Assembly: GCA_028689775.1 (NCBI GenBank)
Contig: JAQVCM010000001.1
Location: 186,001 to 250,000 of the forward strand
DNA: 64,000 nucleotides
Direction: 5' to 3'
DNA from: Crocinitomicaceae bacterium
GTDB lineage: Bacteria > Bacteroidota > Bacteroidia > Flavobacteriales_D > Crocinitomicaceae
Positions 43,390-52,554 of this stretch are shown here, piece after piece (within the stretch, counting starts at the first letter, position 1; every line of letters starts with the position of its first letter). Both the position numbers and the translations under genes were made by a program. The notes beneath the pieces were generated by a model. It saw only the letters and a program-made list of their open reading frames with translations, ran no database searches and was not told the origin of the DNA.

Positions 43390-43397
43390 TATCTTTA
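43390..43397 (+). promoter_or_regulatory. -7-like box of lipoprotein gene, leaderless layout
   Basis: TATCTTTA (one base off TAnnTTTG) ends 4 nt (GGAA) before the ATG at 43402. Confidence 0.35.
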
Positions 43398-43401
43398 GGA
43401 A

Positions 43402-43881
43402 ATGAAAAAGATTTTATTTGTTTTGTTGATTGCCCCTCTAATTTATGGGTGCAAAAAAGAACTTTCAGCTACGGAATATTTAATCACCTATCAACAAGAG
43501 GTAACGCAATTGAATGAACTTTTTGAAGAAAGTAGGTTGCACATTGAAAAGGGTGAAATTGATGAAGCAGAGAAAGTTAGATCTGCTTTATTTAAGGAAA
43601 GTAATCAAGCATTGAATAAAATAGAGCGCTTAAAAGCGTATGAAAATGCTGATTTTTTCAAAAAAGAAACACTTGAAGCCATTCGCTTTTTTAAAGACAT
43701 TAGTTCAAGTGAGCACCGTGAATTGATTCAGATTTTAAGAAAGGAAAAACTAGAATTGATTGATGATGTGAGGGTTTCTCGTATTAATTTAAACGCAGAT
43801 CAGCTCGTTCAAAAACAAATTTATCGTTGGAATCAAGCGAGATTGCAGTTTGAAAGAATGTTTAAAGTCAGTATTTCTTGA
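43402..43881 (+). CDS. Helical lipoprotein of unknown function
   Basis: A 159-residue lipoprotein: signal MKKILFVLLIAPLIYGC with Cys17 lipidated. The rest is almost entirely helical and charged (e.g. EVTQLNELFEESRLHIEKGE, LRKEKLELIDDVRVSRINL), like small periplasmic four-helix bundles. No known domain. Convergent with the histidine kinase gene, 15 nt apart. Confidence 0.7.
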   Translation: MKKILFVLLIAPLIYGCKKELSATEYLITYQQEVTQLNELFEESRLHIEKGEIDEAEKVRSALFKESNQALNKIERLKAYENADFFKKETLEAIRFFKDISSSEHRELIQILRKEKLELIDDVRVSRINLNADQLVQKQIYRWNQARLQFERMFKVSIS

Positions 43882-43896
43882 CTTTTAGGAAGACGT

Positions 43897-45240
43897 TTAT
43901 TTGTAAGGTAAGGAAATGTAAAAAGTAGTACCTCTTCCGACCGCACTTTTCAAATGAATGCTTCCACCGTGCTGTTCGATGGTGATTTTGACATAATACA
44001 AACCAAGTCCAAATCCTTTTACGTTGTGAAGGTTTCCGGTAGGAACGCGGTAAAACTTATCGAAAATCATTTTTTGAACGTCTTTTTTGATTCCAATTCC
44101 ATTGTCAGAAATTTCAATGGTCATTCCTTTTTTGTCGTTCTTGGTCGTGATTTCGATGATTGGTGTTGCATCACAGTATTTGGTTGCGTTATCAATCAGG
44201 TTGGTTAGTACATTGTTAATGTGTAACATATCAGCCTGAATAAGATGTCTTTCGGCGTTTAAATTCAAGATAAGATGTGCACCAGTTTCGGAGTGGTTTA
44301 TTTCAAAATTTTCTCGAATATCAATTAACAAACTGTGAATATCTAATTCTTCTTTTTTAAGTGTGAGCGTATCTTTGTTGAGTTTCGCTACGTTTAAAAC
44401 ACGCTCAACTTGATTTTCAAGGCGCTTATTTTCTTTGTAAATGATGCTGGCGTAGCGTTTTAATCTATCTTGATCTTGACTGAAATCTCCTTTTATCAAC
44501 ATGTCGCTAGAAAGTGCAATGGTTGCAATCGGAGTTTTTAATTCGTGTGTCATGTTATTGATAAAGTCGGTTTTGACTTCTGACAAGCGTTTTTCTTTGA
44601 GGATTACATGAATTGCAAAAGCGAAAAACATCACAACAAGCGAAACGATTACACCCATAAAAATCCAAGGAGAACCAAGTTCTTCACTGACTTCAATAGA
44701 ATTTCCGTTTATATTTGGAAAATAAACTGTAAAATAATGACCGTCTTTTTTCCAAATCATTTTTGGAGAAGTCAAACCGATTGATGATTCTTTAGAAGGT
44801 TCATAGAGCGACTCTTTACTAAAGCGAATTAAGTTTCCGAAGATGACGCTATCCGAGAAACAATCGTAAATACCGTATAAAAAATCTTGGTTGATGTTGT
44901 GGGAATAAAATTCTCTTTTTAAGAGCGTTTCGAGATAATAAGGATGAAGATCTTCGTGAATATCAACGGTAAAGCTGTTGGTTTGAATCTGTTTTACGGC
45001 TCCGTAAAGATCCGAACTGTCCGAAATACTTGTTGAGATTTCTTGCAATACATTTCGCAAAGCAACGTGTACTTGCTCCGAGAATTGTTTCAAATTCAGT
45101 GAATCCTCTTTTTCTTGAATCGCCAAGTTTTTTTCTTGGGTCGCCACCGTTTTTTTAATCCAATAGAATTGGACAAATAAGATGCTCATGATCGAAAGTG
45201 CACCTAAAAATATAAGGGAGTTGATGGTTTTACGGTTCAT
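43897..45240 (-). CDS. Membrane sensor histidine kinase (orphan)
   Basis: A 447-residue sensor kinase using the ATG at 45240; an in-frame ATG at 45291 would overlap the rhodanese gene and adds no helix. Membrane helix 1 (about 7-29), a periplasmic sensor of about 160 residues, helix 2 (about 192-214), then HisKA with His232 in NNMTHELKTPIATIAL. The HATPase domain has NLIDNATKYC (N box), SDNGIGIK (G1) and GFGLGLYYVK. No response regulator gene lies in the window, so the partner is elsewhere. 11 nt after the rhodanese stop, probably co-transcribed. Sensed signal unknown. Confidence 0.9.
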   Translation of the reverse strand: MNRKTINSLIFLGALSIMSILFVQFYWIKKTVATQEKNLAIQEKEDSLNLKQFSEQVHVALRNVLQEISTSISDSSDLYGAVKQIQTNSFTVDIHEDLHPYYLETLLKREFYSHNINQDFLYGIYDCFSDSVIFGNLIRFSKESLYEPSKESSIGLTSPKMIWKKDGHYFTVYFPNINGNSIEVSEELGSPWIFMGVIVSLVVMFFAFAIHVILKEKRLSEVKTDFINNMTHELKTPIATIALSSDMLIKGDFSQDQDRLKRYASIIYKENKRLENQVERVLNVAKLNKDTLTLKKEELDIHSLLIDIRENFEINHSETGAHLILNLNAERHLIQADMLHINNVLTNLIDNATKYCDATPIIEITTKNDKKGMTIEISDNGIGIKKDVQKMIFDKFYRVPTGNLHNVKGFGLGLYYVKITIEQHGGSIHLKSAVGRGTTFYISLPYK

Positions 45241-45251
45241 ACGGATGTGGT

Positions 45252-45569
45252 TTAATAGGAGGTCATGCTGGAGTCGATTTCCCGAATCCAATCGAGAATA
45301 CCACCTTCTAAATTATACAAATTTTCGAATCCTTCTTGAGATTCTAAATATTGAATGACACTGGCACTTCGCATTCCTGCTCTACAATAAACGATAACCG
45401 GTTGATCTTTGGCAATTTCATGTACACGCATTGGAATTTGATTCATTGGAATTAAAGTTCCACCGATTGAACAAATTTCACTTTCATGAAGTTCACGTAC
45501 ATCAATGAGTTGAAAAGGTTTAGAAGAACTTTTCATGGTCTGTAATTCCTGAACGTTTATTGATTTCAT
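45252..45569 (-). CDS. Single-domain rhodanese-like protein
   Basis: A 105-residue rhodanese-fold protein. LIDVRELHESE and the active loop YCRAGMRSAS with Cys62 are typical of the GlpE/PspE-like single domain, which transfers persulfide sulfur. No signal peptide. It leads the unit containing the histidine kinase. Sulfurtransferase activity is known for the fold; acceptor unknown. Confidence 0.88.
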   Translation of the reverse strand: MKSINVQELQTMKSSSKPFQLIDVRELHESEICSIGGTLIPMNQIPMRVHEIAKDQPVIVYCRAGMRSASVIQYLESQEGFENLYNLEGGILDWIREIDSSMTSY

Positions 45570-45591
45570 ATTTCGCTGCTTGAATGCTTTG

Positions 45592-45599
45592 CAAAATTA
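45592..45599 (-). promoter_or_regulatory. -7 promoter box of rhodanese-kinase unit
   Basis: TAATTTTG on the minus strand, about 22 nt before the rhodanese ATG. Confidence 0.4.
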
Positions 45600-45660
45600 C
45601 ATTTTATTCAAAGAGAGGCTATGATAATTAACGAATTAATGACAAGAAAATAGCTTGCAA

Positions 45661-45690
45661 AAAAAAAGGCTACCTTTTCAGATAGCCTTT
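45661..45690 (-). terminator. Terminator of pckA
   Basis: AAAGGCTA and TAGCCTTT pair over a 10-nt loop; on the minus strand the hairpin is followed by a run of about 9 T. It begins 20 nt after the pckA stop. Confidence 0.85.
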
Positions 45691-45710
45691 GAATGTATTT
45701 TATGTGGATG

Positions 45711-47321
45711 TTAAACCATTACTTTCGGAGCAGCAGCTAAAATATCAGCGCTGGTTTCTTCAGCATATTGACTAAAGTTTTTAACAAACTGTCCAGCCAA
45801 GTTGTTCGCTGTTTCATCGTAAGCAGATTTATCAGCCCACGTTTCTTTTGGATTTAAAATCTCAGTTGGAACACCTTCACAAGAAGTTGGAATTGCCAAA
45901 TCAAAGATTGGTAAATTGTCAAACGCTACGTTGTCTAATTTTCCATTCATGGCAGCAGTAATCATAGCACGGGTGTAAGAAAGTTTCATTCTACTTCCTG
46001 TACCGTATGAACCACCTGACCAACCTGTGTTGATCAACCATACTTTGATATCAGTTCCTTCTAATTTCTCACCTAATAACTTCGCGTACTTCGCTGGGTG
46101 TAATGGTAAAAATGCTTTACCGAAACAAGCAGAGAATGTTGTTGAAGGCTCCGTAATTCCCATTTCTGTTCCAGCAACTTTCGCTGTATAACCAGACATG
46201 AAGTGGTACATTGCTTGTTCTTTCGTCAAACGAGAGATTGGAGGCAATACACCAAAAGCATCAGCTGTTAAGAAGAAAATATTTTTCGGAGCTGCACCAA
46301 TAGATGGAACAACGATGTTGTCGATGAAATCAATCGGATAAGATACACGTGTATTTTGCGTAATCGATCCGTCTGTATAATCTGGTTGAGCAGTACCTTC
46401 TTTGAAAACGATGTTTTCTAAAATAGCACCAAATTTAATAGCACCGTAGATTTGTGGTTCTTTATCAGCAGCTAAATCGATTGTTTTTGCATAGCATCCA
46501 CCTTCGAAGTTGAAAACCGTGTTGTTTGACCAGCCGTGTTCGTCATCCCCAATTAAGCGACGATCTGGATCTGAAGAAAGTGTTGTTTTTCCAGTACCTG
46601 AAAGTCCAAAAAAGATTGCTGTATCATTGTCTTTACCAATGTTTGCAGAACAGTGCATGGAAAGTACGTTTTTCTCGTGTGGCAAGATGAAGTTCAATAC
46701 AGAGAAAATTCCCTTTTTGATTTCACCTGTATAAGCAGTACCACCGATCAAAATCATTTTCTTTGAGAAGTTTAAAACTGCAAAGTTGTGCTGACGAGTT
46801 CCGTCAATTTCTGGATCTGCGTGGAAATTCGGAGCGCATACAATGTGCCAATCTGGTAAAAAGTTTTGCAACTCTTCATCCGTTGGTCTTAAGAACATGT
46901 TGTAAGCAAACATATTTCCCCATGGAAGTTCATTTACAATACGAATATTCATTTTAAACTCTTCATCTGCACAAGCATACGAGTCGCGAACATATAAGTC
47001 TTTACCATTAAAGTAGGCTTTCATTCTGTTGTACAAAGCATCAAATTGTGCTTCTGAAAACTTAATGTTGATATCACCCCACCAAACAGCATCTTCCGTT
47101 TTAGCATCGCAAACGATGAATCTATCTTTAGGAGATCTTCCTGTAAATTCACCTGTTTCAATGGCAAGAGCTCCCGTATCTGTTAGCATTCCTTCTCCGC
47201 TTAGAATAGAATCTTCAACCAATTCTGCTGGTGTTAGATTCCAAAAAACGTTTCCAAGATTGCTTAATCCGATGGAAGTGTTCAAATCGGTATTGTTTCC
47301 TTGTTTACCAAATTCGTTCAT
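45711..47321 (-). CDS. pckA: ATP-dependent phosphoenolpyruvate carboxykinase
   Basis: A 536-residue PEPCK converting oxaloacetate and ATP to PEP for gluconeogenesis (or the reverse under anaplerosis). The P-loop FGLSGTGKTTLSSDPDRRLI with the following DDEHGW gives the kinase and Mg sites. TGRSPKDRFIV is the oxaloacetate/PEP loop, and the C-terminal NTGWSGGSYGTGSRM and adjacent RAMI segment bind adenine. Length as in E. coli. A TAATTTTG box lies 39 nt upstream and a strong terminator downstream. Confidence 0.97.
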   Translation of the reverse strand: MNEFGKQGNNTDLNTSIGLSNLGNVFWNLTPAELVEDSILSGEGMLTDTGALAIETGEFTGRSPKDRFIVCDAKTEDAVWWGDINIKFSEAQFDALYNRMKAYFNGKDLYVRDSYACADEEFKMNIRIVNELPWGNMFAYNMFLRPTDEELQNFLPDWHIVCAPNFHADPEIDGTRQHNFAVLNFSKKMILIGGTAYTGEIKKGIFSVLNFILPHEKNVLSMHCSANIGKDNDTAIFFGLSGTGKTTLSSDPDRRLIGDDEHGWSNNTVFNFEGGCYAKTIDLAADKEPQIYGAIKFGAILENIVFKEGTAQPDYTDGSITQNTRVSYPIDFIDNIVVPSIGAAPKNIFFLTADAFGVLPPISRLTKEQAMYHFMSGYTAKVAGTEMGITEPSTTFSACFGKAFLPLHPAKYAKLLGEKLEGTDIKVWLINTGWSGGSYGTGSRMKLSYTRAMITAAMNGKLDNVAFDNLPIFDLAIPTSCEGVPTEILNPKETWADKSAYDETANNLAGQFVKNFSQYAEETSADILAAAPKVMV

Positions 47322-47359
47322 ACTACTAATTTTTTTGAGCTTTCGCTATAATTCCTCCG

Positions 47360-47367
47360 CAAAATTA
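47360..47367 (-). promoter_or_regulatory. -7 promoter box of pckA
   Basis: TAATTTTG on the minus strand, 38 nt before the ATG; the leader includes a GGAGGA stretch, purine-rich but too far from the start for a classical ribosome site. Confidence 0.4.
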
Positions 47368-47460
47368 CATTTATATCCATTATGAACGAGAAATAAGGGG
47401 ACTTATTTTTTAAATAAATTTCAAATGTTTTTGGATGTTTTAAAATCAGCAACTTGGTTT

Positions 47461-48138
47461 TTAAAGCTTAACCAAAGCCTGTATGGCGATTTGGATGTTT
47501 TTTCTGATTTCTGAAATCGTTGCATCGAGCATGTAACAAGGTGTAGAAACAATTTTTAATTCGCTATCAATTTCAACTTCTCCAAGTTTTTTGTTGGATG
47601 TAATTACTCCTAAAGATTCTAATCCAGAATGGAAGTCCGAAATAGAGTAGGGTGAAGCTTCTGTGCTACTTCCCATCGTTAAATGTGCTTTTAAGTTTGA
47701 ACCTTCTAATGCTTTGGCAATTAAAATCGGACTAACACATAGTGAAGCAATTGGTTTTCCCGCGTTGATGCAATTGACCAAGAGTAATTTCACTTCGTCC
47801 AGTATTTTTCCTGTTGCACCATCAAATGCCCACGAACTTAAGTTTTTCGCATTCCCAAATCCTCCAGGAATGACGAGTGCATCGAAATCACGAATTTCAA
47901 CTTCTTTGATATTTTTAATGTCTCCACGAGCAATTCGAGCAGATTCCACCAACATGTTTCTTCTCTCATTCATTTCTTCACCCGTCAGGTGATTGATCAC
48001 GTGGTGTTGATCTTTATCAATTCCAATGCACATGTATTCCGCACCAGCCTCTTCAATCGCAAGCATCGTAAACACAGCTTCTTGGATTTCTGAACCGTCG
48101 TAAACGCCACATCCTGAAAGTAATATTGCTATTTTCAT
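47461..48138 (-). CDS. elbB: ElbB-type glyoxalase-like protein (GATase1 fold)
   Basis: A 225-residue DJ-1/PfpI-fold protein matching ElbB, in the older literature tied to isoprenoid synthesis and now regarded as a glyoxalase-like enzyme. ILLSGCGVYDGSEIQEAV opens the protein; VIPGGFGNAKNLSSWAF and the nucleophile elbow ASLCVSPILIAKAL with Cys134 follow. Normal length. It stands alone, with the groEL terminator upstream. Confidence 0.9.
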   Translation of the reverse strand: MKIAILLSGCGVYDGSEIQEAVFTMLAIEEAGAEYMCIGIDKDQHHVINHLTGEEMNERRNMLVESARIARGDIKNIKEVEIRDFDALVIPGGFGNAKNLSSWAFDGATGKILDEVKLLLVNCINAGKPIASLCVSPILIAKALEGSNLKAHLTMGSSTEASPYSISDFHSGLESLGVITSNKKLGEVEIDSELKIVSTPCYMLDATISEIRKNIQIAIQALVKL

Positions 48139-48215
48139 CTTGAATTTTATTTTAGTAACCTTTTCTATCTACGAAGGTAGCCAATTTCAGTTCTTATAAT
48201 CGGAATTTTTGAACT

Positions 48216-48249
48216 AAAAAAAGCGCCTCAATCGAAATTGAAGCGCTTT
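48216..48249 (-). terminator. Terminator downstream of groEL
   Basis: AAAGCGC-C-TCAAT and ATTGA-A-GCGCTTT pair with one mismatch over a CGAA tetraloop; on the minus strand a T-run follows. It lies about 125 nt beyond the groEL stop. Confidence 0.8.
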
Positions 48250-48258
48250 ATATATGTT

Positions 48259-48330
48259 GGCGTCCCGTTCTATCCGATTTGCATCGGGAAGGCGGTTCGA
48301 TGAAGGAATCAACTGAATGACTCCTTATGT
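48259..48330. other. GC-rich structured element between groEL and its terminator
   Basis: This stretch is visibly richer in GC than neighbouring intergenic DNA. It contains CCGAT-TTGC-ATCGG (48274-48287), a perfect hairpin, within TCCCGTTC...CATCGGGA, where TCCCG and CGGGA can also pair. It is transcribed in the groEL 3' UTR. Similar phrases (GGCGTCCCGTTCTATCCG) recur between genes in other Bacteroidota as far as I recall, suggesting an interspersed repeat rather than an RNA gene. It is not a tRNA: no acceptor stem or CCA-type layout. Confidence 0.4.
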
Positions 48331-48373
48331 TCTTGCAAAACTAAACAATTTGTTTCGTTTTGTTTGTGAATTC

Positions 48374-50017
<1,644 letters not shown>

Positions 50018-50051
50018 TTAATTTGGTTAAAATTGAATTATCGATTGGTAT

Positions 50052-50327
50052 TTATAGAATCCCGTAAATATCAGCTTCTTTCATAATCAAGTATTTCTTA
50101 TCGTCTAACTTGATTTCAGTTCCTGAATATTGACCGTAAATTACCGTGTCGCCCACTTTTACAGTCATCGGTTCATCTGTTTTACCGTTTCCGACAGCTA
50201 CTACAGTTCCTTTCAATGGTTTTTCTTTTGCCGTATCTGGAATGAAGATTCCACTTGCTGTTTTTTCTTCTGCAGCTACCGTTTCGATCAATACGCGGTC
50301 AGCTAATGGTTTAAATGTTGTTGACAT
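50052..50327 (-). CDS. groES: Co-chaperonin GroES (10 kDa)
   Basis: A 91-residue Hsp10 that caps the GroEL ring. [11 protein letters not shown], the mobile loop [18 protein letters not shown] (about 17-34), and the final [12 protein letters not shown] are diagnostic. First gene of groESL. Upstream are 98 bp of AT-rich DNA, then the hairpin 50425-50453. Confidence 0.97.
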   Translation of the reverse strand: MSTTFKPLADRVLIETVAAEEKTASGIFIPDTAKEKPLKGTVVAVGNGKTDEPMTVKVGDTVIYGQYSGTEIKLDDKKYLIMKEADIYGIL

Positions 50328-50424
50328 ATAATTTGTAATTTATTGTTCAGCAGATTTAGACCAATTTTATGCCACATCAGATTTCAGGACAATTTTACAC
50401 GGAATCGAACTATTGGAAACAAAA

Positions 50425-50453
50425 AATGTCAGTATGCGTGACATACTGACATT
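50425..50453 (-). terminator. Perfect hairpin between secG and groES
   Basis: AATGTCAGTATG and CATACTGACATT form a perfect 12-bp stem over a 5-nt loop. On the minus strand six T follow directly, so it is a good secG terminator, insulating groESL. It contains TGTCA/TGACA half-sites and lies 98 nt upstream of groES, so an added regulatory role cannot be excluded. Confidence 0.75.
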
Positions 50454-50475
50454 CAAAAATATAAAAGTTGAAAGC

Positions 50476-50766
50476 TTATTTTCCAACCGGTGCCGTAGGC
50501 GTTCCTTGTTCTGTTGTTGGTTGCTCTTTAATTACTTGTTTCTTTGGAGTTGATTGGATTGTTAAAACAATACTCAATACCATGATAATCGATGCCAATG
50601 ACCACGTTGTTTTGTCGATTACGTCATTTGTTTTTTGTACACCTCCTAATTGAGAAGCTGCTCCGAAATCAGAAGATAAACCACCTCCTTTTGGATTCTG
50701 GATAAAAACCACAATGATTAATAAAATACTTGCTAAAATAATGATAATAGATAAAAAAGCTGTCAT
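50476..50766 (-). CDS. secG: Preprotein translocase subunit SecG
   Basis: A 96-residue SecG, the small partner of SecYE in protein export. Helix 1 (about 4-24, IIIILASILLIIVVFIQNPK), the loop GGGLSSDFGAASQLGGVQKTND, and helix 2 (about 52-70). The conserved loop GGGLS and the second helix are clear. The charged C-terminal tail (Gln/Thr/Pro) is variable. One nt separates it from the TPR-like gene upstream. Confidence 0.92.
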   Translation of the reverse strand: MTAFLSIIIILASILLIIVVFIQNPKGGGLSSDFGAASQLGGVQKTNDVIDKTTWSLASIIMVLSIVLTIQSTPKKQVIKEQPTTEQGTPTAPVGK

Positions 50767-50767
50767 G

Positions 50768-52021
50768 TTATGTGTTTAATTTTTCTTTTAATTCTTCAAT
50801 TCGTTTTGCAAAGAAAATCTTTTTTTCTGGATTTGTCAACATTAATTGTTCATAAGCTGTAATTGCTTTCGGAAAATTGCCTTGCATGGCGAAAATTTCA
50901 GCTAATGTTTCAGAGTAAATCAGTCCGTCTGTACTGATGCTTTCTTTGGCTTTTTTGGAAGGAGAATAAAACTCTTTCTTCACTTTTGAGATCTTAGGCT
51001 CGGTGTTAATGAAGTTTTCTATCAAGTCAACTTTTTGATTGATAGTTTGTTGCACCTCTTTTTCTTTTTCTTTTATTTCTACCGATGCACTTGTTGCTGC
51101 TGACGTATTTCCGGATCTCAACCAAGAAGTAAAGCTCATTTTTGAGTTTTCAATTTCAACTTTTTCTGCAACATGATGCGCTTGATTTATTTCTGATTTT
51201 TTTTCAACAACTTCAACTTCTTGAATGGTTTGTTCTAAATTATCGCTATAAATCGTTTCAACAATTTCAGAAATGATGGCTAGATCCAAATCTGAAATCT
51301 TATTTTCCACTGAGATTTCTGCTGCTTTGGACTCTAAAAATTCTTCCGCTTTTAAGTTCGTTTCTTCTTCGATTTCAGGAGTGGATAAATTTAATTCTTC
51401 CACGATTTCCTCGGAAATTTCAATCAGAACTGGATCTTCATCAATCTCAGTCAAATCTTTTGATTCTGATTCGATTTCTTCGATCGTTTCCGCATTTTCA
51501 ATGATGTCAACTGCAGCATTTAAAAGTGTATCACGATCTGATTCGACATATTCATCGATCAGTCCTTTCTCAAAGAGTATTTCTGAGGAAATTTCCTGTA
51601 GCAAATCATCTTCTTCCGCAACGGTGTGATTTTCATCTTCGATGGATTCTAATTGATTTACTTCCGATGGCGCATCAACACTTGATTCAGAAGTTTGAAG
51701 AACCGCAACATCTTGGATCAATTCGATTGTTTCAGTTGTTTCCAATTCAGCTTCAACTTCTGTTTGAACTTCAGCTTCAGTATGTTGCTTTTGATCGTGA
51801 ATTAAATCATACAATTTCATGCGATCTGTCACACGATACGCGTGCTTTTGCAAAGCTTCATCAAAACCAATGTCGTTTTGCAAGGAAAGTGATTTCAAAT
51901 ATAAGATTGAAAATACTTGTGCATACGGATATTTCTCAGCCAATTCTTGCAATACCGGAGTTTCAGCAGGTAAGCAGGAATTTGGATTTGATATTCGGAT
52001 TGCGATTTGGTCTAAGTTCAT
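50768..52021 (-). CDS. Acidic TPR-like protein of unknown function
   Basis: A 417-residue cytosolic protein conserved in position before secG in Bacteroidota as I recall. Residues 1-75 are helical and start with a TPR-like pair (ELAEKYPYAQVFSILYLKSL). From about 85 to 290 the sequence is low-complexity and very acidic (EVQTEVEAELETTETIE). The last 50 residues contain a clear TPR: LIYSETLAEIFAMQGNFPKA, then ITAYEQLMLTNPEK and KRIEELKEKL. No signal or membrane segment. TPRs at both ends flanking a long acidic spacer suggest a scaffold; inference only. Confidence 0.75.
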   Translation of the reverse strand: MNLDQIAIRISNPNSCLPAETPVLQELAEKYPYAQVFSILYLKSLSLQNDIGFDEALQKHAYRVTDRMKLYDLIHDQKQHTEAEVQTEVEAELETTETIELIQDVAVLQTSESSVDAPSEVNQLESIEDENHTVAEEDDLLQEISSEILFEKGLIDEYVESDRDTLLNAAVDIIENAETIEEIESESKDLTEIDEDPVLIEISEEIVEELNLSTPEIEEETNLKAEEFLESKAAEISVENKISDLDLAIISEIVETIYSDNLEQTIQEVEVVEKKSEINQAHHVAEKVEIENSKMSFTSWLRSGNTSAATSASVEIKEKEKEVQQTINQKVDLIENFINTEPKISKVKKEFYSPSKKAKESISTDGLIYSETLAEIFAMQGNFPKAITAYEQLMLTNPEKKIFFAKRIEELKEKLNT

Positions 52022-52023
52022 AA

Positions 52024-52554
52024 TTACCAGTTTGAAAGTAATTTATTGATCACGTCTTGAACAATTTGCTTATTGATTTCTTCCAACAACTGTGCTTCTA
52101 CAACCGATAAATCTGAGTCGGAATTGTAGTCTGCAAAACGGGTGCTGGTCAAGGTCATTCGATCTTCTGCTAATTTTTCGTTTTCTGCTCGTTCAACATT
52201 GATAAAAATGATGAAATTTGTTGAGATGGTCAAACGGTTTTTTGCGGCTACGTCTCCAATTTGCATGGCAATTGGCGAAACGTCATAGGCTGTAATTCTT
52301 CCTTCGATGTTCAACTGAGAATCGTTCGGATTTGAATTTAATTTTAAACTCGTATTGTTTTGAACACCTGTTTTAATGGCTTCTGTTAAATCAGCTTGGT
52401 AACTTAAAGGTGCGTTGGCAGCATTGTTTTCCAATGTTTTGACAGAGAAAAACTTCCAACGTTCATCCATAGAACCTTTGTCTTTGAAAGAAATACTCGA
52501 TGGCCAACAAGAAGCCAGGAGAAATACCAATGCGATGTTCAACAAAATCTTCAT
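52024..52554 (-). CDS. lptE: LptE-like LPS-assembly lipoprotein
   Basis: A 176-residue outer-membrane lipoprotein: signal MKILLNIALVFLLASC, Cys16 lipidated. The mature part matches the LptE/RlpB-like family that plugs LptD and inserts lipopolysaccharide: LTEAIKTGVQNNTSLKL and LNIEGRITAYDVSP (conserved beta strand), ending with two C-terminal helices. It overlaps the stop of the sigma-54 activator by one base (the shared A of TAATG-type arrangement), showing tight coupling. Confidence 0.88.
   Translation of the reverse strand: MKILLNIALVFLLASCWPSSISFKDKGSMDERWKFFSVKTLENNAANAPLSYQADLTEAIKTGVQNNTSLKLNSNPNDSQLNIEGRITAYDVSPIAMQIGDVAAKNRLTISTNFIIFINVERAENEKLAEDRMTLTSTRFADYNSDSDLSVVEAQLLEEINKQIVQDVINKLLSNW

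Noticed and set aside
48259..48330. Possible tRNA or small RNA gene in the groEL 3' region.
   Set aside because: No cloverleaf, no acceptor stem and no anticodon arm can be drawn; kept only as a structured element.
50328..50475. CIRCE heat-shock operator upstream of groES.
   Set aside because: TTAGCACTC and GAGTGCTAA are absent; the only symmetric element is the hairpin 50425-50453.
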